A stretch of DNA of 64,000 nt from Streptomyces kronopolitis (GTDB taxonomy: Bacteria; Actinomycetota; Actinomycetes; Streptomycetales; Streptomycetaceae). The stretch covers positions 434,001 through 498,000 of the forward strand of contig NZ_BMND01000001.1 in the NCBI RefSeq assembly GCF_014646275.1, written 5' to 3'. Below are positions 1 through 8,024 of the stretch, piece after piece. Position 1 is the first letter of the stretch. Each line of letters starts with the position of its first letter. Under the pieces are notes generated by a model that worked only from the letters and a program-made list of their open reading frames with translations, was not told where the DNA came from and did not search any database. Position numbers and translations under genes: made by a program.

Positions 1-184
1 ACCGCGGGCCAGGCTGGTGAGTCAGGTGGCAGGAGGCGCTGCTGCCAGCCCGTCCGGTCCTGATAGAAGATCGCGTTCACGTCCTCCCGGAGGCGGTCGC
101 AGGGCCCGGGATCTCCGGTCGCCGGCCGCGCCCTCCTGTCCTGCTTCGAGCGACCACGAACCGAGAAAAGGTCAGACTTAACGC
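1..184 (-). pseudogene. IS5-type transposase N-terminal fragment (copy A)
   Basis: Read on the minus strand, roughly 1-100 translates to a stretch containing NAIFYQDRTGWQQRLLP and then a Pro-Ala-Trp segment. This resembles the DUF4096-like N-terminal part of IS5-family transposases, which typically read like AIFY..RTGCQWR.LP.DFPPW. No start codon or downstream catalytic part is visible, and the window edge cuts the fragment. A diverged copy lies at 1632-1854, so the two remnants flank the PLOD-like gene. The family call rests on motif recognition only. Confidence 0.5.
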
Positions 185-187
185 CCC

Positions 188-1453
188 TCATAGATTGAGC
201 ACGTCGCCCTTGTACCTGCCGGTCCAGATCACCAGCGCATACTTGGTGCCCGAGGTGACTTCACGGCCCTCGTGGCCATGCGTGACCTGGCCCGGCCAGA
301 GCGCCATTTTGCCGACCGCCAGATCCATGGTGCTGTAGCCCTGGCGGTAAAAATAGGTGTCGCCGCCCTCGTAGTCGTCGTTGAGTTTGACGATGCCCGA
401 GACCAGCGAGGCGTCCACATGGCAAGCCAGGCTTCTTTGGGAGCCCGGGGAGTACTTGATGATGAAGACGTCGCGCAGACCGTGCATGGTCATCGGCGCC
501 CAGTACTTGGTCAGGATTGGGTTGATGTGCAGTCTGAAGTGTGTTTCCAGGCGGTTGTAGAGGTGCACGTCCAGGGCGCGGATGCGCATTTCCTGGCCGG
601 GAAAACTGTCGCCCGGCATGGCTTTCCACTGGCCTTGGGCCTCGGCCATGTGCAGCAGTTTTGTGCAGTCCTCCGGTGTCAGGAAGTCGATCGCGATGAT
701 GTCGCGCTCCAGGACCTCGTAGCTCTGGTCTTGGGATTGGAAGACGATCTCATCCGCTTCCGTGAAGTAGTTCTTGCAGAGCTGCTCAAAGGCCTGCTTG
801 TCGGCCCAGCCGCCATTGCCGTGCAGGACGCCTGGGCTGCTGTCTGTGACGCTGTTGTGCAGAAGCTTGTCCTCGGTCAGGCTGACTTCGGCGCCGGCCG
901 CTGACAGGCACTGGAACAGTTCGGCCCGGGTATCGAGCGCGGGTCGCAGGTGCGAGTCCTCGTAGTGCAAATACTGGTACTGCATGTACAACTGGTCGTC
1001 CGCCGCGTCGGCGATGGGCGGGGCGAGAAATTCCTTCAAGGCGAAGGCGTAGCCCATGTAGACGCCGCTGTTGAGGAATCGGTAGCCGCTCGCGGTCTCG
1101 GCGAAGCGCGGCGCGACCTGCTGGTCTGGCCAGCAGATTTTTTCGGCGCCAAAGACGATGTCGGCCTGGAAACGCGCAAAGCGCTTCAGCATCTGCTCCA
1201 GCGACTGTGTCAGGAGCACGTCGTAGCCGTCGACAAACAGCACGATGTCCGTGTCGGCACAGCGGTCCAGAAACGTCCTCATCAAATTGAGTTTCTGTCC
1301 ACCACCGGGGCCCGTCATGTCGCCCCCGTGCCAAGCCACGTTGCGGCCCAGATTGGTGACGGCGATGTTCATCCGCGCCGCGGAAACAAACAAGGCCTGG
1401 GCCCGGCTTTCGTCGCTGGCGACGGTGACGACATGGACTTCTTGCAGATTCAT
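188..1453 (-). CDS. PLOD-like bifunctional collagen-type glycosyltransferase / lysyl hydroxylase
   Basis: 421 aa from the ATG at 1453, chosen because an AAGAAGG Shine-Dalgarno lies just upstream; the open frame extends to 1624 without a better site. Residues 1-225 match the glycosyltransferase domain of animal procollagen-lysine dioxygenases (PLOD/LH3): a metal-binding DxxD (D75, D78, in LFVDGYD), CWP, RFLNSG, a DDQL segment and HGNG (H211). Residues 250-421 form a 2-oxoglutarate/Fe(II) dioxygenase with the HxD of H345 and D347, YEGG, and a distal His in THGHEG (392-396). The 2OG-carboxylate anchor appears to be K404, as in prolyl 4-hydroxylases, where PLODs use Arg. The central accessory domain of animal PLODs is absent. 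Predicted role: hydroxylating collagen lysines and glycosylating the hydroxylysine. There is no signal peptide, so it should act in the cytoplasm before export. The collagen-like gene lies about 520 bp upstream on the same strand. Confidence 0.85.
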   Translation of the reverse strand: MNLQEVHVVTVASDESRAQALFVSAARMNIAVTNLGRNVAWHGGDMTGPGGGQKLNLMRTFLDRCADTDIVLFVDGYDVLLTQSLEQMLKRFARFQADIVFGAEKICWPDQQVAPRFAETASGYRFLNSGVYMGYAFALKEFLAPPIADAADDQLYMQYQYLHYEDSHLRPALDTRAELFQCLSAAGAEVSLTEDKLLHNSVTDSSPGVLHGNGGWADKQAFEQLCKNYFTEADEIVFQSQDQSYEVLERDIIAIDFLTPEDCTKLLHMAEAQGQWKAMPGDSFPGQEMRIRALDVHLYNRLETHFRLHINPILTKYWAPMTMHGLRDVFIIKYSPGSQRSLACHVDASLVSGIVKLNDDYEGGDTYFYRQGYSTMDLAVGKMALWPGQVTHGHEGREVTSGTKYALVIWTGRYKGDVLNL

Positions 1454-1631
1454 GACACCTTCTTGTTCACATCCCGCCCCGTTGTGGTCCTCCAGACACC
1501 TGCCGCGGCGCGGGCCGACTGGGTAGCGATGATCACGCGAGACGCGTCCTCTAATCGGCGGCCGGCCTTTTCCCGCACCTGGCAGCGCAGGAGTTCCTGG
1601 ATCCGCTGGTCCAGCCCCTCTCACGCCACAG

Positions 1632-1854
1632 TCAGAAGTAATGGAACATCGCTGACCAGGCCGGGAAGTCAGCTGACAGGAAGCGCCGCTGACGGCCCGC
1701 CCGGATCCTGATAGAAGGCCGCCTGCCCGATAGGTCGTTGAGGTACAGCTCTCTCCCCGTCCCGCAGCTCAACGTGCACATGCTCGCCAAGCGGCTCCGA
1801 CGATGATCAGCATCACGATCGGGCGAACACGAAACGAGGCAAATCAGACTCACG
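1632..1854 (-). pseudogene. IS5-type transposase fragment (copy B)
   Basis: Diverged direct repeat of 1-184. About 70 bp around 1651-1720 and about 35 bp around 1820-1854 align with copy A; the middle is poorly conserved. The minus strand reads LSADFPAWSAMFHYF followed by a stop, like the 'DFPPW..v..yF' end of the IS5 DUF4096 segment, while the preceding part (AAFYQDPGG) is in another frame. It is broken by frameshift and truncation. It separates the PLOD-like gene from the collagen-like gene. Confidence 0.45.
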
Positions 1855-1975
1855 GCGCCACGCTGAACCTCAACAGGTGGACCAGGTTCGAAGCTCCGCA
1901 GCCCACGGCGAAGCTTCGAACCTCAGGACCGAGACCCGTGCAGCGAGCCGCCAGGGTCCGAGGTCATCCGTCCCC

Positions 1976-2428
1976 CTACCAGGAGGGGCCAGGGGGGCCG
2001 GGGGGCCCGGGGGGCCCGGGGGCTCCTGCATCGCCCTTGGCACCGTCCGACCCGGGGGTACCGGGGGTGCCGGGGGGCCCGATGGTGCCGGGGGTGCCAG
2101 GGGTACCGGGGGGCCCAGGAGTGCCGGGGGAGAGCACCGCCCCGAGCAGGTCGCCAAAGACGACCGGGTGGTAAGAGTTCGTGCTGCCACATGAGTTCGG
2201 CGCCATCGCTCCGGAGGCGATAGCACACAGGTTGCTGTGCCGACGCTGAGTAACGTCGTGAGAGTCCCTGTGAATCTTGTGAGACTGTTGATCGATATTG
2301 TTGGAGTCCACCTGGACATGGTGAACGCCATGAGCATGGTGAGCACCCGAGTCAGCAATGGCCCAGCCTGCGTCCGGGAGCACAAGCCCGCCCGCCGCGG
2401 CCACAATATAGGCAGCTTGCCTTAGCAA
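1976..2428 (-). CDS. Secreted protein with C-terminal collagen-like Gly-X-Y tail
   Basis: 150 aa from a TTG at 2428. The TTG is preceded by AAGGAGGG at the same spacing as the ATG of the paralogue at 6465, where the first residues align ([12 protein letters not shown]). An alternative ATG at 2491 lacks this support. Residues 1-25 are a Sec signal peptide ending near AIA/DSG. Residues 26-100 are a His/Asn/Ser-rich segment with two cysteines (C68, C80) shared with the paralogue. Residues 102-149 are 16 uninterrupted Gly-X-Y triplets, then Trp150. Eleven triplets have Pro at Y, the position hydroxylated by prolyl 4-hydroxylases. The only lysine of the tract, K131, is in an X-Lys-Gly context, the PLOD target site. 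The function is unknown; it is a plausible substrate of the neighbouring hydroxylases. Homotrimer formation is expected for collagen tracts, though 16 triplets is short. Confidence 0.8.
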   Translation of the reverse strand: MLRQAAYIVAAAGGLVLPDAGWAIADSGAHHAHGVHHVQVDSNNIDQQSHKIHRDSHDVTQRRHSNLCAIASGAMAPNSCGSTNSYHPVVFGDLLGAVLSPGTPGPPGTPGTPGTIGPPGTPGTPGSDGAKGDAGAPGPPGPPGPPGPSW

Positions 2429-2439
2429 TGTCCCTCCTT

Positions 2440-2535
2440 GATAGGCGATATGGCCTGTGTTGAAGCCACAGACCTCACAACGACCAGACAAACGTCAAGG
2501 TGCGAATGGCCCTCTCAATTCACCTGTTCCGCTTA
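2440..2535 (-). promoter_or_regulatory. Upstream region shared with the paralogue (putative promoter)
   Basis: The segment 2499-2535 is clearly similar to 6537-6573 upstream of the paralogue. On the coding strand both contain GAACAGGTGAAT, a variable stretch, then GCCATTCGCACC, followed by CGTTGTGrG and GTCTGTGG closer to the gene. The copies lie about 70-110 bp before the two starts. Conservation of noncoding sequence between two diverged genes suggests a common promoter or operator. I cannot assign -35/-10 boxes with confidence. Confidence 0.45.
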
Positions 2536-2739
2536 CGACACCTGACGGGGCAGGGCGATTCACCGCTCGAGGCAGCTGACGATGCCAGGGAAGTGCCACC
2601 GGCTGCCAGGAGCGCTGGTGGCATGTTTCATTTCGTCAGACTTCCTGCAGGGGAGCCGACCTTGTAGCGGTTCGCGGCTGACGGTGAGCAGTTCAGCTCT
2701 GATCAGCTTTTCGGGCTCGTCGAGCGTGGCCGTTCACGG

Positions 2740-3735
2740 CGTGAGAAGGATGTGGCGTCGGAGGAGGTCGAGGTTGGCAGGTCCGTAGCCTTGGCGTTCG
2801 AGGAATGACCGCAGTTGACGTTGCCTTAGACCGTGCCGCTCAATTTGGGCAGGGGCAGAGGGGCGAGCCATTGGTCACGGCGTCGTGGTCCTTGCGGAGG
2901 CTGCGGGCGGAGCTACGTAGGGGGCAGCTCGCTCTGCTCAGTCGCAGTGATCCAGCTCGGTAGGAGGTGGCCGTCGAGATTCGTCATCGTGCTGGCGAAG
3001 CCCCCGATGTTCCGTGTCAGAGCGCCGAGTTCGGTGCAGCGGACCACGAGGCGCTTGAGGAGCTGCTGGCTGGAGACGAGGTTGTCGGGGTGGCGGGTGA
3101 GCCCGCCGACGACCTGCCGGACGGTGGGCGCCGCGGTCCACTTGGGCGACGGGGCGTCCGCGGAGCGCAGGGGCTCCAACCACCTCGGACGCTGCGGCTG
3201 AAGCCACGATGGCCGCAGCGTTGGCCTCAAGAAGCCGGCGTTCGCTGTCGGTGCAGCTCTCCTGCCGGTGCAAATTGCGGAACGAGGCCCAGGGCTGCAG
3301 CATCCTGCGGCTCTGCCGCGGCGGGCAGATCAGTTCCTCGACCATGGCGGTACTCGCGTATTTGCGTACCACCTTGCGATCCATGTGCAGTGTCTTGGCG
3401 ATCACTCGCAGGCGACACCCATGCCATACATCTCGCGCACCGCGACGAAGTGGCCTCGCGTGTTTGCCGCCCGCTTGCCCTCGATCGCCGGCGGTCGACG
3501 GACTGCTTCGTCACGTCCCGCTCGGCCTCGTCCTGCGGCGGCGGGATGAGGAACCGACGGTGTGCGTCGACGCCATTCTCAGCTGTCGTGCACAGGTTGA
3601 GCCGCAGAGGGAAGCGGTCCGCGGTCTGGATCACGTCCGGAGCGGCGGTGCCGACCGCCGTGGCGTGGGACCTGACCCGGTACCGCCAGACGATCTCGTC
3701 CCGGGATGCCGCTGAAGCCAGGAGGTGAGCGTCTG
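2740..3735 (-). pseudogene. Decayed ISL3-family transposase
   Basis: Pieces of an ISL3 transposase appear in order on the minus strand but in different frames. They are PDVIQTADRFPLRLNL near 3600-3640, an HTH-like MDRKVVRKYASTAMVEEL near 3340-3400, the RQVVGGLTRHPDNL...MTNLDGHLLPSWI segment (2950-3130), SLRKDHDAVTNG (about 2880), and finally ERQGYGPANLDLLRRHILL near 2740-2800. The family normally has one frame of about 400-500 codons, so several frameshifts and stops have accumulated. The N-terminal zinc-finger part is not recognisable, and I did not find terminal inverted repeats. Confidence 0.7.
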
Positions 3736-4170
3736 GCGGTCCGATCCGGCGGAAAGTCGGCCGTGCGGCGGGCGGCCGCCGGAGTCTGAGTCACCGCCCT
3801 CTCAGCCCCGGCAGCTGCCGCCATCGCGGACGAAGAGGGATCGGCAGCGGCCCGGCGCAGGAGCTCCTGCCACACCGGCCGGTGGAGGCCACCGGCCCGT
3901 CAACCATCCACCCACGCGTGATAGTTCTCCGGCCACGACGTTGCCACAGCTGCCACCGGGACGGGCCGCTCCAACACCTCCAACAGCGCCACTGCCAGGT
4001 TCTCTCCGGCCGGCTCGTCCAACAGACGGTGCAGCTCGTCCAGTCACCCCATCGTCTGCTCCACCTCTGGACGAACCTGCCAACGCTTCTACCAGCGCCT
4101 GCGCCGCCTTCAGATACAGCAAGCGCCAGTTGGGCACCACCTCCCGCACCGTGTAGATCCCCAGTTGGCG
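3736..4170 (-). pseudogene. Frameshifted remnant of an unidentified gene
   Basis: The minus strand reads coherently protein-like only when frames are switched: VREVVPNWRLLYLKAAQALVEALAG, then LDELHRLLDEPAGENLAVALLEVLERPV, then TSWPENYHAWVDG, then a stop. The amphipathic Leu/Ala-rich composition suggests an alpha-helical protein. No family is recognised. It adjoins the ISL3 remnant, so it may have been disrupted by the same event. The stretch 4171-4301 shows nothing supportable. Confidence 0.3.
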
Positions 4171-4301
4171 AGTCGCCCACGACCTCGCCTTGGCGGGAGG
4201 CGGCCTGGTGCTGCGCCGGGGAGTGGTCAGCCTGTTTTTGCCACTGTCCGTCGAGGGGCCCCGTGAGACGAGCAGTTGCCCGGTACAGACCCCGACGGAC
4301 G

Positions 4302-5186
4302 TCAGAGCGTGACGCCTTCGAAGGTGATGCGCTCAACCTTGCGCTGGTGTGGCCAGTAGTCGGCGACCGGGTAGTGCTGGGTCGCCAGGTTGTCCCAGAG
4401 TGCGATGTCGCCTTCCTCCCACGCGAACCGGCACTGGAACTCAGGCCGTGCGGGCAGTCGGTGCAGTTCGTCGAGCAGCTCTCGGCTCTCCTCGATGGAC
4501 ATGCCTTCGACGTGGGTGGCTGTGACCTGATTGGTGAAAAGGACAGTCTCGCCTGTGAAGGGGTGAGTGAGTACCAGCGGGTGGGAGCACGGCGGATACT
4601 TCTCGTTCATGTCCTTGAGGAGTTCGGGGTTAGAACCGAACACCATCTGAAAGCCCTGCGCCCAGTCGCCCTGGAAGCTCTGAGCCCAGTTGTGGACAAC
4701 CCGCATCTCCTGGATGCGGGCCTTGGTCGAGTCATCGAGCGATTTGTAGGCACTTGCCATGTCGGCCCAGCAAGTGTTGCCACCCAGGGGCGGCATCACC
4801 AGGCCTCGGAGAATCGAGGCGAACGGGGGAGCCTCACGCCAGGTGAGGTCACTGTGCCAGCGGTTGATGTTCCTCGTGGTCGACTCATCGTGGTAGACGC
4901 CGACAATCTCCGGGTACTCACTGTACGGCTGGAGCGGTGAGAGGCCTCTGACGATCGGGTCTCTGTGGGACTTGAAGGGGTGGATGTCGACAGCGCCGAG
5001 CGATGTGCTGAGCGCTTTGGCGACTTCTACGAATTGGTGCTGATCGAGATGCTGCCGCTTGAAGAAGACGACCTTGTGCTTCAGCAGCAACTCCCGGACG
5101 GTGAGAGCCAGATCAGGGTCGGCCGTGTCGAGTTTGTAATCCTCCACAACTGCGCCCAAAAACGTGCCGAGTCTTGTCAGTTTCAT
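4302..5186 (-). CDS. TauD/TfdA-family 2-oxoglutarate/Fe(II) dioxygenase
   Basis: 294 aa. The start is the ATG at 5186, which has GGAGAAG 7 bp upstream; the longer open frame to 5234 has no ribosome site. The TauD fold is clear: the HxD iron ligands are H111 and D113 (RWHSDLTW), the distal ligand is H271 (NLATQHYPVADY), and R286 sits at the 2OG-binding position 15 residues further on. Length is normal for the family. Members release sulfite from taurine, cleave alkyl sulfate esters, degrade 2,4-D or hydroxylate amino acids, and the substrate cannot be read from sequence. With sulfate-activation and sulfotransferase genes nearby, a sulfonate or sulfate-ester role is possible. It could equally be a third hydroxylase of the modification island. 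It is monocistronic, with about 950 bp of apparently noncoding DNA upstream. Confidence 0.85.
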   Translation of the reverse strand: MKLTRLGTFLGAVVEDYKLDTADPDLALTVRELLLKHKVVFFKRQHLDQHQFVEVAKALSTSLGAVDIHPFKSHRDPIVRGLSPLQPYSEYPEIVGVYHDESTTRNINRWHSDLTWREAPPFASILRGLVMPPLGGNTCWADMASAYKSLDDSTKARIQEMRVVHNWAQSFQGDWAQGFQMVFGSNPELLKDMNEKYPPCSHPLVLTHPFTGETVLFTNQVTATHVEGMSIEESRELLDELHRLPARPEFQCRFAWEEGDIALWDNLATQHYPVADYWPHQRKVERITFEGVTL

Positions 5187-6138
5187 GCATCTTCTCCCAC
5201 TACGCTGATATCGACCGAGTGCGAATCGGTACACTTTGGATATCTCGCCTAACCGCAGCGGTGCTCGGACCGGCGAGGGCGAACGTGCTAATCATTCAGC
5301 TCGGCCGTAGTGAAGTCACGCTGCAGCAGATCCGGCACCGGCGTCGCCGACGGATCCGGAAATGTGATGGCGCCTTATGCGCTTGAGATCGACTCACTTC
5401 TCGGCCTCTGGCGGCTGGGCAGTGACCCACGGGCCCTTACGCGTCGTCGGACTTGGAGTGGATCCCGTGGTCCGCCCCGCCAGCTCAAGATCATCCCGAG
5501 CCAGCCCGGGCGGCCACGCTGGCCACCGCCGGCAACCGGAATGGATGCTCATGCGTCCGGTGCGGTCGCTTGGCGAAGGCGCCGCGGTGATCCTCAACGG
5601 ATTGGAATCGGCCCCCGGACCTTGGCTGCCATCGCGAACTCACCGGCGCCCTGCCAGCGCTGTGGCTGTACCAGCAACGAGCAATACGGCGGTTAGCGCG
5701 CTGTGAGGCAAATTGCCCTTACTGCTCCGCTCACCGAACAGCTGCACTCACATGAGCTCGTGAGTGGTGGTCCTGTGATATCTGGTGGCCTCGCGCAGGG
5801 ACGGATCGTGAGCCGAGGTGACTGATCTGGTGGGTCGGCAAGTGCTCATGGCCAACATGGCGGTGTTGATGCAATGTTGCATGCAAATTCCTGCACTGGC
5901 GGGCCAGCATCGATGAAGTTATGTCTCTGCATATTCCGCAACGCACGTCACACCTGGACTGATTGTTCGCTGGCGTTGACCTCACCGCATTGGCTGACGG
6001 CAACACGATGACGAGGTGAAATGAGTGCTGGTAAGTAATGGCCAGTCAGGTCCGAATGGCCGCAGTCGGTGGACTGCGGACCTCCGGACCTCAGCGCTGG
6101 GGCATAGGAGGAGTCCCCAGGCTCACGGTCAGCGTCCC
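5187..6138. other. Long gap without a supportable gene
   Basis: Open frames here (for example 5310-5696 and 5377-5706, both plus) have no recognisable domains, no convincing ribosome sites, and compete with each other in overlapping frames. A hydrophobic stretch resembling a signal peptide (ALTAVLLVAGTATALAG) can be read on the minus strand near 5655-5705 but lacks a start codon. The 3' flank of the paralogue at 6139 contains no collagen repeats in any frame. Probably decayed DNA plus the promoter of the TauD gene. Confidence 0.5.
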
Positions 6139-6465
6139 CTAGAGAAGGGGAACGGCGGCACCGGGGGAGAGTACTGCCCCGAGCACGTCGCCGAAGATGA
6201 CGGGGTGGTAGACATTCGTGCTGCCACACGAGTTCGGCGCCATTGAACCGGTGGCGATGGCACACACCCTGGTGCGGCTGTTTTGAATAACATCGTGGGA
6301 GTCCCTGTACACCCTGTGAGACTCTTGATCGATGTTGTTGGAGTTCACCTGGACATGGTGAACTCCACGGGCGTGGTGGGCGCCCGAGTCGGCAATGGCC
6401 AAGCCTGCGTCCGCGAGCAAGAGCCCGCTCGCCGCAGCTACGATATAGGCGGCCTGCCTGAGCAT
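6139..6465 (-). CDS. Small secreted protein, paralogue of the collagen-like protein without the collagen tail
   Basis: 108 aa, with an ATG start at 6465 and AAGGAGGG upstream. Residues 1-100 are about 75-80 percent identical by eye to the collagen-like protein at 1976-2428, including the signal peptide (AAASGLLLADAGLAIA), the HHVQVNSNNID segment and both cysteines (C68, C80). After the shared LGAVLSPG the sequence diverges into AAVPLL and stops. The collagen tract is therefore absent exactly from the domain boundary. The shared region is presumably the functional N-terminal module and the tail an add-on. Function unknown; it resembles small extracellular Streptomyces proteins, but I do not see a chaplin domain. 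Confidence 0.75.
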   Translation of the reverse strand: MLRQAAYIVAAASGLLLADAGLAIADSGAHHARGVHHVQVNSNNIDQESHRVYRDSHDVIQNSRTRVCAIATGSMAPNSCGSTNVYHPVIFGDVLGAVLSPGAAVPLL

Positions 6466-6573
6466 TATCCCTCCTTGGTCAGCAATGCGGTCCTGTCAAT
6501 GAGACCACAGACCCACAACGAGCAGCGAAGAAACAGGGTGCGAATGGCTCCGTCGATTCACCTGTTCTGCTCA
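6466..6573 (-). promoter_or_regulatory. Upstream region conserved with the collagen-like gene
   Basis: 6537-6573 carries the same GAACAGGTGAAT(n)GCCATTCGCACC arrangement (coding strand) as 2499-2535, with further matches down to the shared AAGGAGGG. The remainder up to 7023 (6574-7023, about 450 bp) has no supported gene. It must hold the promoter of the plus-strand oxygenase at 7024, so promoters face away from each other here. Confidence 0.45.
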
Positions 6574-7023
6574 ATGGCGCATGGTGGAGGAAGCATCGAT
6601 GGGCTGTTCGGTATGTGGCTGACGGTGCCAGTGAAGTACCCCGTCCAGACGGAATGCCAACCATGCTGGACAGGACCCGCCCCCGGTCGGCGGAGTGGCA
6701 CACGAGTGAAGGCGAATCCCTCTGGAGTAACGTCCCGCCAGATGGGTCGTTGTCGATATGGCGAGGGGCCAGCCGATCATTGGCCACGTCACCGTGATGG
6801 CATGACGTGTCTGCTGTGATAGCGCGGACACTTGGTCGGGGAAGTTCTGGGAGGCACGGCCGCCGGAGATCCCGAAGGGCGTCCAGGGTGCTTTCGGTCG
6901 AGCGTGGCCTTTGGTTCACCGGACACTTGGGTGGGTTATCGGCGGCGCCATCCATTCCGTTTTCCCTTGCGTGGGCCGGCTGTGAGGGCGGTTCACCGAT
7001 TCTGACTGTTGAGGGTAGGCAGC

Positions 7024-7731
7024 ATGACTTCCGAGGCGACCATGGCACGGTCGGACACCACTGTTGAGGCGTCGGAGGCACCGTCGTTGGTGTCCATGGA
7101 TGCGCTGTGGCGGTTGCCGGTGACGGTGTGCCGCATCTCCAATTTCCTGGGCGAACGCGCGTCCGGCGCCTTGTTGGAGCGCGCCATTGCCTCGGCTTCG
7201 GGTGCTTTGCCGCCTTCCACGGTTCGCGTCAATCGGGAGGTGGATCCGGCGATGCGCAGGTCGCGGTCGGATGGTGACTTCGCGGTGCCTGAGTTGCTGT
7301 CGGCCATCGAGGACGTACGGGAGGCGGTCGAGCAGACGTTGGGAGTGTCCTGTGAGGGCACCGAGCCCAGTTACGGCCTCAATGTGCACAACGACGGCGA
7401 CTTCTATCTACCGCATCAGGACACCGGTCCCGGGCCGGCCGCACAGCGCTTGCTCACGTTCGTGTATTACCTGCATCGCACACCGCGCCCTTTTCAGGGC
7501 GGGCATCTGCGGGTGTTCGATGTCGTGCTGCCGGTGCACACCGAGGGCGCCGCGTCCTGGGAGGACCGTACCTGGCGGGACTGGGAGCCCGAACACGACA
7601 GCATCGTGTTCTTCCGCCCCACCGCCTGGCACGAGGTGCGGAAGGTCAGCTGCCCGACCAAGGAGCCCGCGGACAGCCGCTTCGCCGTCAACGGCTGGCT
7701 GTGCCGCCCGGAAATCCCAAACCCCCGCTGA
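7024..7731 (+). CDS. Prolyl 4-hydroxylase-like 2OG/Fe(II) oxygenase (copy 1)
   Basis: 235 aa; ATG at 7024 preceded by TTGAGGGTAGG. The double-stranded beta-helix core carries the complete facial triad and 2OG anchor: H131 and D133 (YLPHQDTG), H203 (AWHEVRKVSC) and R219 (DSRFAVNGW), with the GGHLRVFD strand typical of the P4H/PKHD (2OG-FeII_Oxy_3) group. No signal peptide, so it is cytoplasmic. A second copy at 13840 is about 65 percent identical by eye. Family members hydroxylate prolines or other residues in proteins, peptides or free amino acids. With a Pro-rich collagen tract and a PLOD homologue nearby, peptidyl-proline hydroxylation is the attractive inference but is untested. Monocistronic, followed by a strong hairpin. 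Confidence 0.8.
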   Translation: MTSEATMARSDTTVEASEAPSLVSMDALWRLPVTVCRISNFLGERASGALLERAIASASGALPPSTVRVNREVDPAMRRSRSDGDFAVPELLSAIEDVREAVEQTLGVSCEGTEPSYGLNVHNDGDFYLPHQDTGPGPAAQRLLTFVYYLHRTPRPFQGGHLRVFDVVLPVHTEGAASWEDRTWRDWEPEHDSIVFFRPTAWHEVRKVSCPTKEPADSRFAVNGWLCRPEIPNPR

Positions 7732-7763
7732 GGGACAAGGCCACAGATTTGCGCCCCGACGCG

Positions 7764-7807
7764 CGAACGCCTCCAACATCGCTGTTCCGCGATGCTGGGG
7801 GCGTTCG
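7764..7807 (+). terminator. Hairpin terminator after oxygenase copy 1
   Basis: Arms 7764-7782 and 7789-7807 pair over 19 positions with two mismatches around a 6-nt loop (TGTTCC). No T-tract follows, as is usual in Streptomyces. It lies 32 bp past the stop at 7731. The rest of 7732-8024 shows no gene. Confidence 0.65.
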
Positions 7808-8024
7808 TCGCCCGTGGCGACCTTGCGCCTCGGTGTTCACCGGATGTGCACCGGGGAGCCGGGCGCTTCACGCCCCGGTGGAGACCCGTCAGGCTATTTG
7901 TCGTCAATCGATCGTTTGCCGACAGGCAGCAGGCGCGTCCGGGTGTTGTAGTCGGGACAGACTGCTGTCTGCCATCGGTGAACGCCACCCCGAGCGGGCG
8001 CAACGGTCATTACCGTCCAGACTC

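Noticed and set aside
272..904. Plus-strand frames opposite the PLOD-like gene
   Set aside because: Antisense shadows; the minus-strand product has complete domains and catalytic residues.
1651..1854. Repeat as a shared promoter of the PLOD gene and a gene left of the window
   Set aside because: The conserved part translates to an IS5-type transposase motif in both copies, a better explanation than regulation.
1803..2194. Plus-strand frames that also look collagen-like ([18 protein letters not shown])
   Set aside because: These are the reverse complement of Gly-Pro codons. Signal peptide, ribosome site, clean Gly at every third residue and the paralogue all support the minus strand.
5310..5706. 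Two overlapping plus-strand frames of 109-128 codons
   Set aside because: They overlap in different frames, have no ribosome site and no recognisable motif.
1976..6465. Chaplin or rodlin identity for the two small secreted proteins
   Set aside because: Signal peptide and size are similar, but the GN.V.VP....C pattern of chaplins is absent.
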